A stretch of 21,577 nt of DNA from Paramacrobiotus richtersi (taxonomy: Eukaryota > Tardigrada > Eutardigrada > Parachela > Macrobiotidae): assembly GCA_034698045.1 (NCBI GenBank), contig JAQGAU010001079.1:1-21577 (forward strand), read 5' to 3'. Position numbers and translations under genes: made by a program. The notes below the pieces were generated by a model, which did no database searches, had not been told where the DNA came from, and worked only from the letters and a program-made list of their open reading frames with translations. Numbering within the stretch: position 1 is the first letter of the stretch; each line of letters opens with the position of its first letter. Positions 1 to 9,557 of this stretch are shown piece by piece.

Positions 1-40
1 GAATGAATCTACCGTGTTAATTTTTCTGTTCGTCAGTTTT

Positions 41-286
41 TTAGCATTCTATCATTTTGGTTGTTGAGCCAGGTTTAGATTCCCGTGCCATTAATGTTAC
101 CGATGGCAGGAAGCGGGTTACCTGCCTTGTCGTGCAATAACAATAACAATAATCAAGTAAATCCGAGGGTCGGCCAGATTTTGCAAGCTCCAGCAATCCA
201 TCAGTTCCGCGGCGCAGTTCGGCAATAAGATCAAGATGAGATGCATTTTTCAAATTTTTAAATAACGGAGGCATTTCAAAAACCAT
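41..286 (-). CDS. unassigned ORF or exon, 81 codons, coding-like at its N-terminal half
   Basis: I do not recognise this protein. The open frame has a plausible N-terminal half (MPPLFKNLKNASHLDLIAEL, then an amphipathic stretch to about residue 45). It then crosses a TTATTG microsatellite that encodes alternating Cys and Tyr. A GT donor-like site (AGGCAG followed by GTAACC) lies just after the microsatellite near 120, so the exon could end there and the rest of the frame be intronic. Any downstream exon on the minus strand would lie outside the window. It could equally be a chance frame next to a repeat; confidence is low. Confidence 0.2.
   Translation of the reverse strand: MVFEMPPLFKNLKNASHLDLIAELRRGTDGLLELAKSGRPSDLLDYCYCYCTTRQVTRFLPSVTLMARESKPGSTTKMIEC
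134..153. repeat. (CAATAA)n microsatellite
   Basis: About three copies of the hexamer CAATAA lie in a row. They fall inside the minus-strand open frame at 41-286, where they read as Cys-Tyr repeats. Confidence 0.7.
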
Positions 287-380
287 ACGAAACGAACATT
301 TTAATCAGCCACATTTTTTCAGCACGACGTGCGTGTGATACCATGGTGGAATGTCATGGTGGACTGTTGAACTATTAACC

Positions 381-870
381 AGGTAATCGCACACCGCTGC
401 GCTTGCGATGAAGACCGAAGCGACGGCGACATTTCAGGTGATACATACCGGCGTGTTTGATGTTGCACAAAGCGAGACTGAGTGAGACGCCCCTCTCTGA
501 GGCCCTTTCACATCAAGCAGAAAGGGGCTCAGAGAGCCCGTTTCTGTCTCAGTGGCATGCAGATACACAGGGATAGCCCATTGCGCAGGCCGTATTGTTC
601 GAGGCAAATAAGTCTAATTTAGCAGAAAAAGAATCTTTCGTTTTAAAAAATGTGCTCTTACTTTGCTTATATCTCGCACATTTTTTGAGATATGCATGTC
701 AAAAAGTAATCAGTTCATCTACAGGTCACAGTCTATGCTCTGTTGAAAGTTGACGAAAATCGGATAAAAACTGAAGGCGATATCGTGGTACGCAAAAACG
801 GATGGCGACACCGCTGGTTGCATTACTCTTGAACATGGAGGACCTCCGCTTCGCTTCGGTCGATTAATAT
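381..870 (+). mobile_element. family-A repeat, apparently complete ~490-bp copy
   Basis: This is the simplest copy of a repeat seen four times in the window. It begins AGGTAATCGCACACCGCTGC, then GCGATGAAGACCGAAGCG, and ends GGAGGACCTCCGCTTCGCTT followed by CGGTCGATTAAT. The reverse complement of the 3' end (ATTAATCGACCGAAGCG) resembles the 5' end (TAATCGC...GACCGAAGCG), so the ends form an imperfect inverted repeat. Inner landmarks shared with the copy at 5402-7219 are CCATTGCGCA, AAAGAATCTTT, the GAGATAT motif and AAAAAGTAATCAG. No long reading frame is conserved, so I read it as a non-autonomous DNA element. The superfamily is not assigned. Confidence 0.65.
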
Positions 871-1440
871 TCCACCGTGGTCATGTATAAATCCTTATTG
901 TCTGGATTTTGGAAATTATATCCCAAAATGTTTAGGAAAGTTATAAAGACCACAAATAAAAACTATTCCAATTTTATAATGTTAGCATGTTCCTGGCTGC
1001 TTCGAGCTCGCTCGGTCTACCATATCTACTTGTATTTGCGAACACATCGGATCGGGCCCGTTGTTTGTAACTTTTACTTGCATGATGGCTTCGAAAATGT
1101 TGGGACTGTTGGCAAAAAAGATGTGTCGATACTGTTTTCGTTCTTTATCATGGACCCGTACTAGTTGTGCTTGCATCAAGCAATTTTTCTTGCGTTGTAC
1201 TTGGCTGCCGCATATCCAGAATGGGCAACCTCAAGACTGCTTGAGCAGTTTATACATTACTTTCACATTTTGTTTTCTTTCACTCTCTCCTTTGATCGTA
1301 GTTTGAGAAGTATGAGCGGATTATGACTCGATATCGAACGTAGGCACGCTTCGTTTCACCTTTGAAGATGCCCTTGTCCAGAACGTCACGCCATAAGCTT
1401 ACATAATCAAGCGAGCGAAGCAAGCGTTTTCTTAAACAGA
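871..1440. other. no confident gene; short minus-strand open frames
   Basis: The minus strand holds a Cys-containing open frame (982-1179) with a fairly protein-like composition (VHDKERKQYRHIFFANSPNI and following). A second open frame lies at 1280-1543. Neither has a recognisable domain, a clear splice context or a start I can defend. The plus-strand frames here look like shadows. These could be remnants of the same element as the ORF1-like gene at 1938-2813, which has the same orientation, but no reverse-transcriptase or endonuclease motif was seen. Confidence 0.35.
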
Positions 1441-1498
1441 ATTTGGCGAACCCGACAGATGGAGTACCCATTTGGCGAACCCGACCGATGGAGTACCC
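1441..1498 (+). repeat. 29-bp tandem duplication, two copies
   Basis: Two adjacent 29-bp units, 1441-1469 and 1470-1498, each start ATTTGGCGAACCCGAC and end GATGGAGTACCC. They differ at one position (A versus C). The near identity marks a recent local duplication. Confidence 0.85.
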
Positions 1499-1667
1499 AA
1501 GTACCGGGTTCTTCGCTCGCTTGTCCTTAAGGGCGAACGACACAGAGAACTTACACTAGTTAGATGTTATTTCTCTGCAAATCCAAAGACTACAGATTGT
1601 TATGAATCATTACGTTGTACCTCTGACTTAGAGGTGCCACACAGCACTAGAGACGATACAAGCAGCC

Positions 1668-1820
1668 ATGCCGTCTACCGCAGCAGAACCTTCCGAATAC
1701 AAGCGACAAGCTGACAATCTCAACGTTGACCTTTCCAGGTTCGATGAAAAACGACTGCCGAGGTTGACTGAAACCGTTTTGGACGGACAGAATATTCTTC
1801 TTTTGTTTAATGATGTTTAA
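1668..1820 (+). CDS. small hypothetical ORF, 50 residues
   Basis: ATG at 1668 opens a 50-residue frame ending in TAA at 1818-1820. It starts MPSTAAEPSEYKRQADNLN. The product is acidic to mixed-charge and ends in a short hydrophobic stretch (ILLLFNDV). It resembles soluble protein more than random translation, but no family is recognised and no splice sites or homologous copy were seen. It lies downstream and antisense to the ORF1-like gene at 1938-2813. It may be a fragment of an exon. Confidence 0.2.
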   Translation: MPSTAAEPSEYKRQADNLNVDLSRFDEKRLPRLTETVLDGQNILLLFNDV

Positions 1821-1937
1821 CGTTAGCCAGTACAGGAAAATTGATTCCTCTTAGACCAGCAGACCATGGCAGTAGAAAAACAAAATACCGTCTTACACCG
1901 CAGCATTTACGCAAATCTACCCAAATCAACAAAGCAG

Positions 1938-2813
1938 CTAATACTTCCACAAATTCACAGAAATATTGCTAGGCCAAATTCCTGCGTTTAACATGTCTTT
2001 CTCGAATTCCACAAACGTTCCAACTCGAGCAAAAGTTGTTTGTCGCTTGTCCGCTTCGTTCCTTTTCGGAACATCAACGAATCGAATTTTCACGTTCTTG
2101 CCTTCCAAGAAGTGTTTCAGTGAATCGGCAGTGCAATCTCTTGGAAGTCCTCGTACGGAAAAATCACGATGTAGCGCCAGTTTCAAAGTTAGTGCGTTCA
2201 AAAATGGGTCGTCAGTGCCTTTCGTGTTACTCCCGCGCACAGGGCGAAAATATCGCTTTGGCGTGCTTACTTTAGTCACGGATAATTTCGTCGTTATCAT
2301 CGGATTCTCTTTCCTTGACTCCGTGCAAAAACTTGCGGCTTTTGCGTACGTATGTCTTTGGGAAGATGGCTGTGGGACTACAACACGGTAATCCGTTTCG
2401 CGCGCGAAAACCTGACTGGGCCCCTTGGCTTCATTCACGTCCACATACGAATTCTTTTACATGGCTGTAGAATCCTCCTGAGCATCCTGGTGCTCTGTGG
2501 CCACTCCACTTACAGGCAAAACAGGAAGAACTTGAGATTTAAGGGCTGCGATGTCATCCTTCAGTCTAGCTTGCTCCTGCTTCAGCTCAATGTTGCCGTT
2601 TTCCATCTTCACAAAACGATCACTCAGTATTTCGTCCTCGTCGAATAATCGTCGATTATCGTCCGAACGACTGAGAGAAATCAGCGCAAGCTGACGAACA
2701 ATCGGAGTGATGACAGCAAAAACTTTCGCATTGTTTGCAGATGGATTGTACTCTTTACCAGCAAGAAGTTCATCCAGTTTTGCAATAAGGTCTTTCACAG
2801 TTGCAATAGACAT
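1938..2813 (-). pseudogene. coiled-coil + RRM-like protein (retroelement ORF1/gag-like), one frame broken by a single TAA
   Basis: ATG at 2813-2811 (MSIATVKDLIAKLDELLAGK) opens a frame that reaches TAA at 2459-2457. The same frame then continues without another stop to 1938, so this looks like one protein of about 290 residues cut once. The first part is helical and charged (EDEILSDRFVKMENGNIELK and following), consistent with a coiled coil. The last ~80 residues fit a beta-alpha-beta-beta-alpha-beta RRM-like pattern: DFSVRGLP, TADSLKHFLEGK, VKIRFVDVP, TTFARVGTFVEFE, WPSNISVNLW. Coiled coil followed by an RRM-like domain is a known layout for ORF1 proteins of non-LTR retrotransposons. No adjacent ORF2 was found, so a host gene family is also possible. 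The frame also extends upstream of the ATG without a stop to about 2870. Confidence 0.6.
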
Positions 2814-2870
2814 TTTGACGAGGAGATGACAAAAATTATTCGTGAGATCAAAAGCGATTCGTGAGATCAA

Positions 2871-3716
2871 GCATTTAAATGCGCGCGATCATTTCCCGAT
2901 GTCTTGATTTGAATTGAGGATAAATCTTCCTAATAGATCTGAACAAAGAACCGGAAAGTTAGGATGTTATAACTGCATGTCCCATACTATCTGTATTCTG
3001 AACAAGTTCTCGATGTTTTAATGTATGCCTTTCAAGTTTTTTACGATGAAAGTCTACGGCTTCATGAACGAAGGTTCGTGGTTTTTGTTAGTTTTGCGCT
3101 TATGTCAGAGTATACCAGGCACACAGGTCTACATCAGCCGCCTCACTGTGGCAGTTGTGAACACAAGAGATGGTTCAGTTTGAACCTGCATGTGCACTGC
3201 TGCGGAAGCATCACTAAATCAACGATACGCTGATAAAAGATCCATCCGTCTGCTTTGCACTGACACGCTTACAGCTTTCATCGTTTAAGAAATCTCATAT
3301 CATGATAATCTGCATGTATACCGCGCCGTCACCGCTTACGATACTGGCAAGCCGCAAATAAGTAGGAGCGAAGCTGGAATCTGTGCAGTGTGCATGAAGC
3401 AAAAGCTATTAGCCTTTTGATACAGTGCATAATCAACAGAAGATAAAGCATGCAACCAACCCGGGGAATGCGGCCGTCTGTCCGAATACCGCTATAGTAG
3501 CACGCAGCGGTCCAAAGTTCCAGAACTCCAAACCGCAATAAAAACCAGCGGGGACAAACCCAACAGCAATGCTGCAAAAAGAAAGTACTTCTACTTCACT
3601 CGTAGCTTGATTGAACAATACGCAGTCGGCTTGTAGCTTACTGCCCCCCTTCGTCTGCGCTCGTCTTATGATATGTATTATGTAGTACTGGGCGCATACT
3701 ACTTAGTACGTACTAC
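2871..3716. other. no gene seen
   Basis: The stretch between the ORF1-like gene and the related fragment at 3717-3866 holds only short frames in conflicting phases. A palindromic TAGTACGTACTACGTAC-type tract lies at about 3700-3720. A 5' part of the plus-strand fragment was looked for here and not found. Confidence 0.4.
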
Positions 3717-3866
3717 GTACGATTTGTCAGTGTTTACCTTCCAAGTAAGGGCGACCGAAGAGGAACGACATTCGCTCGTATGGGCAGTTTCAAGGAATGC
3801 GAGGATAAAGTTTTCAGTGAAGATATGTGGCCAACAAATGTTTTTGTGCGCGATTGGGATTTTTAG
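3717..3866 (+). pseudogene. C-terminal fragment of a second ORF1/RRM-like protein
   Basis: The plus-strand frame from 3717 to the TAG at 3864-3866 reads VRFVSVYLPSKGDRRG, then TTFARMGSFKECEDKV, then WPTNVFVRDWDF. It aligns without large gaps with the C-terminus of the minus-strand protein at 1938-2813 (IRFVDVP..., TTFARVGTFVEFEKDM, WPSNISVNLWKY). Both copies stop within a residue of the same place. The frame stays open upstream to about 3670, but the similarity stops at 3717, so the fragment lacks the coiled coil and the first RRM strand and helix. It is either a 5'-truncated copy or a terminal exon whose upstream exons are too diverged to see. Confidence 0.55.
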
Positions 3867-4028
3867 CTTTCTTCAACTCTGTCTTCTTTCTTCTAGAATC
3901 TGATCTCTTAAACTTTTCCGGGAACTTGGATGGATGATGCTCAGCTTGCTTTTTTTGTTTAATAGGCTATGGATAGCGGTGTTTCACATGTCATATTTTA
4001 GCAGCTGAATTAGGAATTCTTCTGTACT

Positions 4029-4420
4029 AGGTAATCGCTCTCCGTTGATGCTGGCGATGAAGACCGGAGCGATATAATGCCCATAAACCGCAGGGCTGCG
4101 TTTCATGTGTGCCAGATCCGCTTTTAATTATGTTCAATTGCGCAAGGGGCTTTACGCTCTGGTCAGTCTCTCTCTATGCGGCTCTATGGTCTAATATTAG
4201 CGGTACAACTATAATCCTAATAACTTTTTTAATTTTGAAAAAGTATGGTCCAAAAACAACAGGGCTCCAGAACTCATAGTGAACAACATGATGGTCAAAT
4301 TTGAAGGAAATCGGACCATTTTGAAGAGAGTTATCGTGTCAGAAAGGAATGCACACAATTGCAGACAAAAATGCGTTGGAGCTGAGTATAGAAGACTTTC
4401 GCTCCGCTCAGGTCGACCAT
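4029..4420 (+). mobile_element. family-A repeat, diverged copy
   Basis: The left end (AGGTAATCGCTCTCCG, then GGCGATGAAGACCGGAGCG) matches the start of the copy at 381-870. The right end (CTTTCGCTCCGCTCAGGTCG) is a looser match to its CTTCGCTTCGGTCG end. The middle is more diverged but keeps an ATTGCGCAAG landmark and a GGAAATCGGA...GTTATCGTG stretch in the expected order. The short open frames that overlap it are not considered genes. Confidence 0.5.
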
Positions 4421-4424
4421 CTTT

Positions 4425-5400
4425 GGCACTGAGACTGGTTCCCCTGCAAGAGAAATCTGGGGGCATAAAGTTGTTGTTGTTGTTACTGACTGCAGGCTGA
4501 TGTAGCTACAAACTGGCTGCGCATGACAAAGCAACAGAGTAACCTCGGCAATTGACTGTGGTATAAACAGAATTGCAAACATGCATGCCATGTTCGCATG
4601 CACGAGCATTCTACTGCTGGATCCTGGTGTGCAGCATCGGTACATGGCATAGATGCGTTCACCATCCCATTTCTTTGTCGCTGTTGGAAGGTGCCCGTGG
4701 CATGCATGTACACCCAGACACTAGTACAATTATGGCCAGCAATCACGTTAAAGAAACTGCCAGATGGTTCTCGAATTGTCCTTCTCACCAGCCCAGACTG
4801 CTTACGAAATGTGAAGTTAAACCGTTAAATGACGTACAGATAGAATGCAAACCTGGCGTCGAAATCGAGAAAGCAAAGGAAACCCTCGGTCTATGGAGTT
4901 TCTTCGCCAGCATAATATAAGTCTAGAAATTCAGCAAATACGAGTATGCGTTTTGGGGACAGTCGATTCATCTAATGAGATGGAAGATATGTTTTTAATG
5001 CTAGGGTGTAACGCAGTTATTGTTCTTTTTTTGTTTGTATCTATAGAAGTAGAGAGCCTGTTCTTTCCATGGTCATTTAGTGTGCAATGTGCGTACGCAG
5101 TACAAATAAGTATTGTTGCCGATATCACCGTCTTATGATTATTCGCAACCAGGCAACCACGTAAATATACCAATACATGCAGATACCGTTGGCACTAGGA
5201 GATTGCACGCGCGGTTAGACGTGCATATTCGGTGACCGCAGCGAGCAGGAGGGCATTAAAATTCTTAATTATTCTGCAGTACAACCGGTATTAACGGGTG
5301 GAATAAGACCCGTTAGACTCGTAAGTTTTATTGAATAGTATACAAAACACGCAATTACGTAGCTAAATTTCGAAAAGAGTTTGTTAATATTATTAAAATC
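4425..5400. other. no confident gene
   Basis: Several open frames of 76-115 codons overlap on both strands. None has a recognisable motif, and none is clearly preferred over its antisense frame. The plus frame ending near 4920 has a protein-like tail (HVKETARWFSNCPSHQPRLL and following) but no start or splice context I can defend. Confidence 0.35.
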
Positions 5401-5578
5401 TAGCCGACCGAAACGAAGCGGAGGTCCTCCATGTTCAACAGTAATGCAAAAAGCTATGTTGACAACCGTTTGTGCGTACCGCGATAGCGCAGTCAATTTT
5501 CTCCCGATTTCCGTCGAACTTAAACAGAACATTGAATGCTACCTGTAGATGAGCTGATTACTTTTTGGTATGTACAGT

Positions 5579-6180
5579 CAAGAACTTTTGTGTCTTGTGC
5601 GCAAACGCTGTAACTGTGAGAGGAATAAAATTTTATTGGTCAAGAACTTACTATATCTAAAAGGACTAGTATGTGTCTGTTTGACGTCAGCGGTTGGCAC
5701 TACAGCTAAATATGCGCCCGTAGACTTCTGTGTTGTGGGCGATTTCTGTAACTCGGCTCCATTCCCCTTAGAATTGACACACTATAGCTCGAAAGATAGA
5801 GAAAAAAATTTGGTTGTTAGTCCAAACTACTATTTTGATCCATTGGTTAGAAAAGAAGAAGTTATGGCCGTCTTTAGTTAACACAGAGGCCTACGAGACC
5901 GTTGCAGAGACCTCTCGTAGACTTCCATGCTAACTGGAAACGATCACAACTCTTTTCTCTCGAACCAGCAATTCAAAAGAGTAGTTTGGACTACCAACCA
6001 AATTTTTTTATCTATCTTTTGAGCTATAATGTGTTACTTCTAAGGTAAGTGGAACCAAGTTACAGAAATTGCCCACAACATGAAAGTCTACGGGCGCATA
6101 TTTAGCTGTAGTGCCAACCGCTGACGTCACGCGTGATTGCGCAATCACTTACTAGTCCTTTTAGATACAGTAAGTTCTTG
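5579..6180. mobile_element. 602-bp inverted-repeat element with 7-bp target-site duplication
   Basis: Long inverted arms (about 5641-5840 and 5970-6180, roughly 85-90% alike by eye) surround a ~130-bp centre. The outer ends read CAAGAACTT...AAGTTCTTG. They are flanked by perfect 7-bp GTACAGT copies at 5572-5578 and 6181-6187, while the other family-A copies show no such duplication. The left side carries a second inner CAAGAACTTACT at 5641, so 62 bp at the left (5579-5640) have no counterpart on the right. No transposase is encoded, so it is non-autonomous. A 7-8-bp duplication would suit a hAT-like integrase, but this is not proven. Confidence 0.75.
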
Positions 6181-6404
6181 GTACAGTATATCTCGAAAAA
6201 TGAGCAAGGTATGAGCAAAATAAAAGCACATTTATTAGAACAAAAGATTCTTTTGTCTGCTTTACTTCAAACAATACGGCTTGCGCAATGGGATATCTCA
6301 TGCCAGTTTGACCATAGCGAGACTGCAACAGGCAGGCCTCTCTGAACCCCTTTCTGTTACTGTATGTGGATGAGAAAGGGCCTCAGAGGGGGCCGTCTGA
6401 TTCA

Positions 6405-7107
6405 CACGGGACCATTTTCAGGGTCTAAATTCAGAAAAATTCCGAAACTTGTATTTCGCCGCACAACGACCGGATGAACTTGAAAAAAATAATGGTGGCT
6501 GCTGGGAAGCAGTTGGGCCCACGGGGTTTAATCTGTACAGCAATGTATGCTGTATGCATAGCAATGTATGCCGAACACTACGCATACGGCATAATGTACA
6601 ACCAGACCGGGTACAGTTCTGTGCGATCAGGCACCATTTAATCTGTACACCAACGTTTCCAAACAGCGATATGGAGACATTTCGGCAGGATCGCCATGAA
6701 GAAGGAGCAGTATTTCACTTGTCCCAAGAGGGTGCGGGATTTGATACTCTTCAGCACCCGCTTGGTGAAGTTTAAAAGGTACCGTATAAATCAAATATTT
6801 TAACAGCATTTCTGTCCCCTTTTTTATTGCGGATCACGTTGAAATGTCTCAAAATCGCTGTTTTGAAATGCTGGTGTGAAGGCTAAAAGTTGACTGCTCG
6901 TACAAAATTGACCAAAATTGTATCCAGTCTGGTTGTACAGTATGCTGTAGGCATGGCCTATGCCATACATTGTTGTACAGATTACCCCCATGGGGCCTGA
7001 CTGCTTCCCAGCAGCCAACATTACTTTTTCAAGTTCATTGGGTCGTTGTGTATTGATGTACAAGTTTTGGGATTTTTCTGAATTTAGACCCTGAAAATGT
7101 TCCCTTG
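6405..7107. mobile_element. 703-bp inverted-repeat element, TCA-flanked
   Basis: The left end reads CACGGGACCATTTTCAGGG and the reversed right end reads CAAGGGAACATTTTCAGGG. The inverted arms continue for ~270 bp (6405-6700 versus 6840-7107, about 70-75% alike by eye). Each end is bordered by TCA (6402-6404 and 7108-7110), consistent with a 3-bp target duplication. The frame at 6824-7201 minus and the frame at 6449-6775 plus are the two arms read outward-in; each is broken or unmatched elsewhere, so I do not call a gene. A 3-bp duplication with a CA terminus would suit an EnSpm/CACTA- or Harbinger-type element, but the superfamily is a guess. Confidence 0.65.
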
Positions 7108-7219
7108 TCAGTCTCGCAGTGCACAAGCCGCATATAACAGTAAATTGGCCGGTATGTTCACCTGAAATGTCTCCGTTCGCTTCGGTCTTCATCGCAAGCA
7201 CAGCGGAGTGCGATTAACT

Positions 7220-9545
7220 AGTAGATACGTTATTAATTGTGCACTAATAAAAAGAACTAGTTAAAGTTTGTTACCAAATTTTCAAATTAATACTTGTTCC
7301 TATAAGAACAAAAGAGTCAAACACAGTACAGTGTACAGATTGTTAGGCTGCTCGTCCAGTCAGGTGCAGCAGTTCTCGTGATGATAATAACTCCCAGTTT
7401 CTGGCCACTTAAAGCAAACGAAGTGGTTCTGGACCTGCCTACAAGAAACCAACAACTCTGAGAAATGGAAACTTAATATGGTATCTCCAGTATCCATTGC
7501 ATACATCACGAACTCTACAAATAATCCCTTTTTCAGGACTTTTTAATTGTGCAGTTCCGAAGCGTTAGCCACGCGTAGAGCTAGCAGCTCTGCATGCAGA
7601 ATCTTCTGAGAACTGTCCCATAATGTGCTTTCGAAAATGCATACGAGTACTTACCAACCAGGACAACCGCTTTTAGGCTGTTTCTTACAGTTTTTATAAG
7701 TCTAGTTGCGTTTTATAAGTCTTGGGGAGATGCTACAAGGCGATTGCTCAATGCTCATACAATATTATAGTGAATATACTTCTGATCACGTGATCATTCA
7801 GTTTCACAGAATGCCAGTGACATAGCAACGACCATTTGCTCAAAACACTTCGCATATGCGCACTTGAGCGGGCTCACAAACGTGTAATCCACGTACGCTT
7901 ACACCACGCGATCACTCACAGTTTCACGCCACCAGATGTAGAAACTAATAGAAAGTGCACGAACAAATTAATTTTCGCGGGCAAAGAAAGAATCACTGTG
8001 CAAGAGTTAATAACACGTAATGATCCACATTTTCATTGATACCGCTAAAAGGAATGCAACACAATAACAAAAACGTCAAATAGTTCAATAACTAAAATCA
8101 ATGCTGAAATGAAGTATCTGAACATTTACAAAATAAATTCGCAGAAAGAAATGTTTCTAAATAATTATCAAAACTAATGGATTCCAATTAACAAATTCCA
8201 TTTTAAATCGAAAAATGGTGCGCACAGCTTCGAGCCACAAATAATCCGCTTTTAACATTTAGTTTAAACTTTAACGTCATTTTTACATCAAACGTTTAAA
8301 ACTGATGCAAATAATTTGTTACTTTTTGTAATGTTTGACCTTTTTAAACAGGATTGTTTTATAACGTACGAGGTGTGCTGCCGGAAACAAAATTAAAATA
8401 ATTTACTGTTAGTTCAAAGCTTGGTACCGAAGCAGATTGACCTGGTTCTTTATTTTCTTATTATTTTGTTCTTCTTTAGGCAGGTCTAGCGTGCGGTTCT
8501 GACGCCAACTATTCCGTTTTGTTATTATTGTTGTCGTTTCAAGCTCTCTTCGTATCGTATCGTGCCGTCCGTATGTTTCGTCAAGTAACTTTCTCAGTCT
8601 TTCTGTACTAAATCCTTCCGAGGTACGTACAATAATGTATTATTCTAGTCTGTTATTCTATTATTCTAGATCTAGTTCATTCCGAGTAAAATTACTGCTA
8701 TTCCAGATGTTGACAGACGCCTTTATCTCGCATCGTTATCATTTTGGTTTACACTAAATAATTTACTTCGGACCTTTCCCGAGATATATTGCAAGTTACT
8801 GTCTTCTTAGCAACAGATATTGAAATCGTACGAATATTGTCAACAAGTTGCTGTTTTTGCCGGTAAAAGGCAAAAAAAAGTGATTTCCGTCTCCGGCTGA
8901 AACACCAAGAGCTCTGAAGAAAATTAAATACCCTGCCACCGTTTTGCAGTACGGGCTATCCGGAAATAATACCGGTTGGTACTGAGTTATTGCTGTTGAG
9001 GGGCTTTTGTTATCACGGGACTGCTCTCGGACGAGTCTCGGTATCATGATCAATTCTATGAGATTACTGGTAATATGATAATAATAATAAAAATAAATGA
9101 CAGCAGTCATGTACACACTGCAGCATATAGCAGTCAACCAATCACACTGAAACGAGTAAATGGTTATTCAAGGATACGAAGTAGACAATCTGAAAGGATA
9201 GAGCCTACACGTCTCGGGTATCCAAAGCAGTAAGCTTTAAGCGTGTTTGTGCACCGTATGGTGTGGGTGCACAGCAGTCTGTACCGTATGTGTTGTCGCG
9301 CTTGTACGCTGTGGAAATTGCCGTTCCAGGATACGGTTATGCAATATGGCCATGCAATAAGGGCCCACGCGCATGCACAGTTTCTGCATCTGTGGGTATA
9401 CCGTGTCCTACCCCAGTAGTGGAAGTTATCGATCGAAGATTCCAGCATGGAAGCTCTACTTACACTACTGTAGATATACGAGATGGTGACGGAATGTAGG
9501 GTTTTCCTACCGGTAGAACCAGTTACGTATGACCATCGAGCATAT
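7220..9545. other. AT-rich stretch with no convincing gene
   Basis: The longest frames (7836-8039 plus, 8796-9137 minus, 9263-9499 plus, 9164-9448 minus) overlap antisense partners or have low-complexity, aromatic-rich translations; none shows a domain. A 14-bp palindrome containing CACGTG sits at 7783-7796. A loose direct repeat (ATCACGTGATCATTCAGTTTCAC and a diverged copy near 7910) spans about 7785-7930. The 3' end of the stretch may be the serpin promoter region. Confidence 0.4.
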
Positions 9546-9549
9546 TAGA

Positions 9550-9557
9550 TATAAAAG
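9550..9557 (+). promoter_or_regulatory. candidate TATA box for the serpin
   Basis: TATAAAAG lies 242 bp upstream of the serpin start codon on the same strand. The distance would imply a long 5' UTR or a small 5' UTR intron. There is no independent evidence for a transcription start here. Confidence 0.25.

Larger units (their letters stand above)
5402..7219 (-). mobile_element. family-A repeat containing two nested inverted-repeat elements
   Basis: Read on the minus strand, this starts TTAATCGCACTCCGCTGTGC then GCGATGAAGACCGAAGCG at 7219, and ends ATGGAGGACCTCCGCTTCG at about 5402, like the copy at 381-870. Its 1818 bp are explained by two insertions: 703 bp (6405-7107) and 602 bp (5579-6180). 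Removing both, with their 3-bp and 7-bp flanking duplications, leaves about 503 bp, close to the ~490 bp of the uninterrupted copy. The collinear landmarks (TTCAGGTG, CTCTGAGGCCCTTTC, CCATTGCGCAAGCCGTATTG, AAAAAGTAATCAG) continue on both sides of each insertion. Confidence 0.75.

Noticed and set aside
381-440. Possible hammerhead ribozyme core in the family-A 5' end (GATGA...GAAG)
   Set aside because: The invariant CUGAUGA and GAAA cores are not present and no three-stem fold could be drawn.
1-2900. Search for reverse transcriptase or endonuclease next to the ORF1-like gene
   Set aside because: No YxDD or other RT signature was seen on either strand, so the link to a LINE element remains unproven.
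6824-7201. 125-codon minus-strand frame
   Set aside because: It crosses the border of the family-A repeat and the nested 703-bp element, and the mirrored arm does not keep the frame.
7783-7796. Perfect 14-bp palindrome TGATCACGTGATCA with an E-box
   Set aside because: About one such palindrome is expected by chance in a window of this size, and there is no gene nearby to regulate.
8796-9137. 113-codon minus-strand frame
   Set aside because: It has an aromatic-rich, low-complexity start, no domain, and no splice or poly(A) context.
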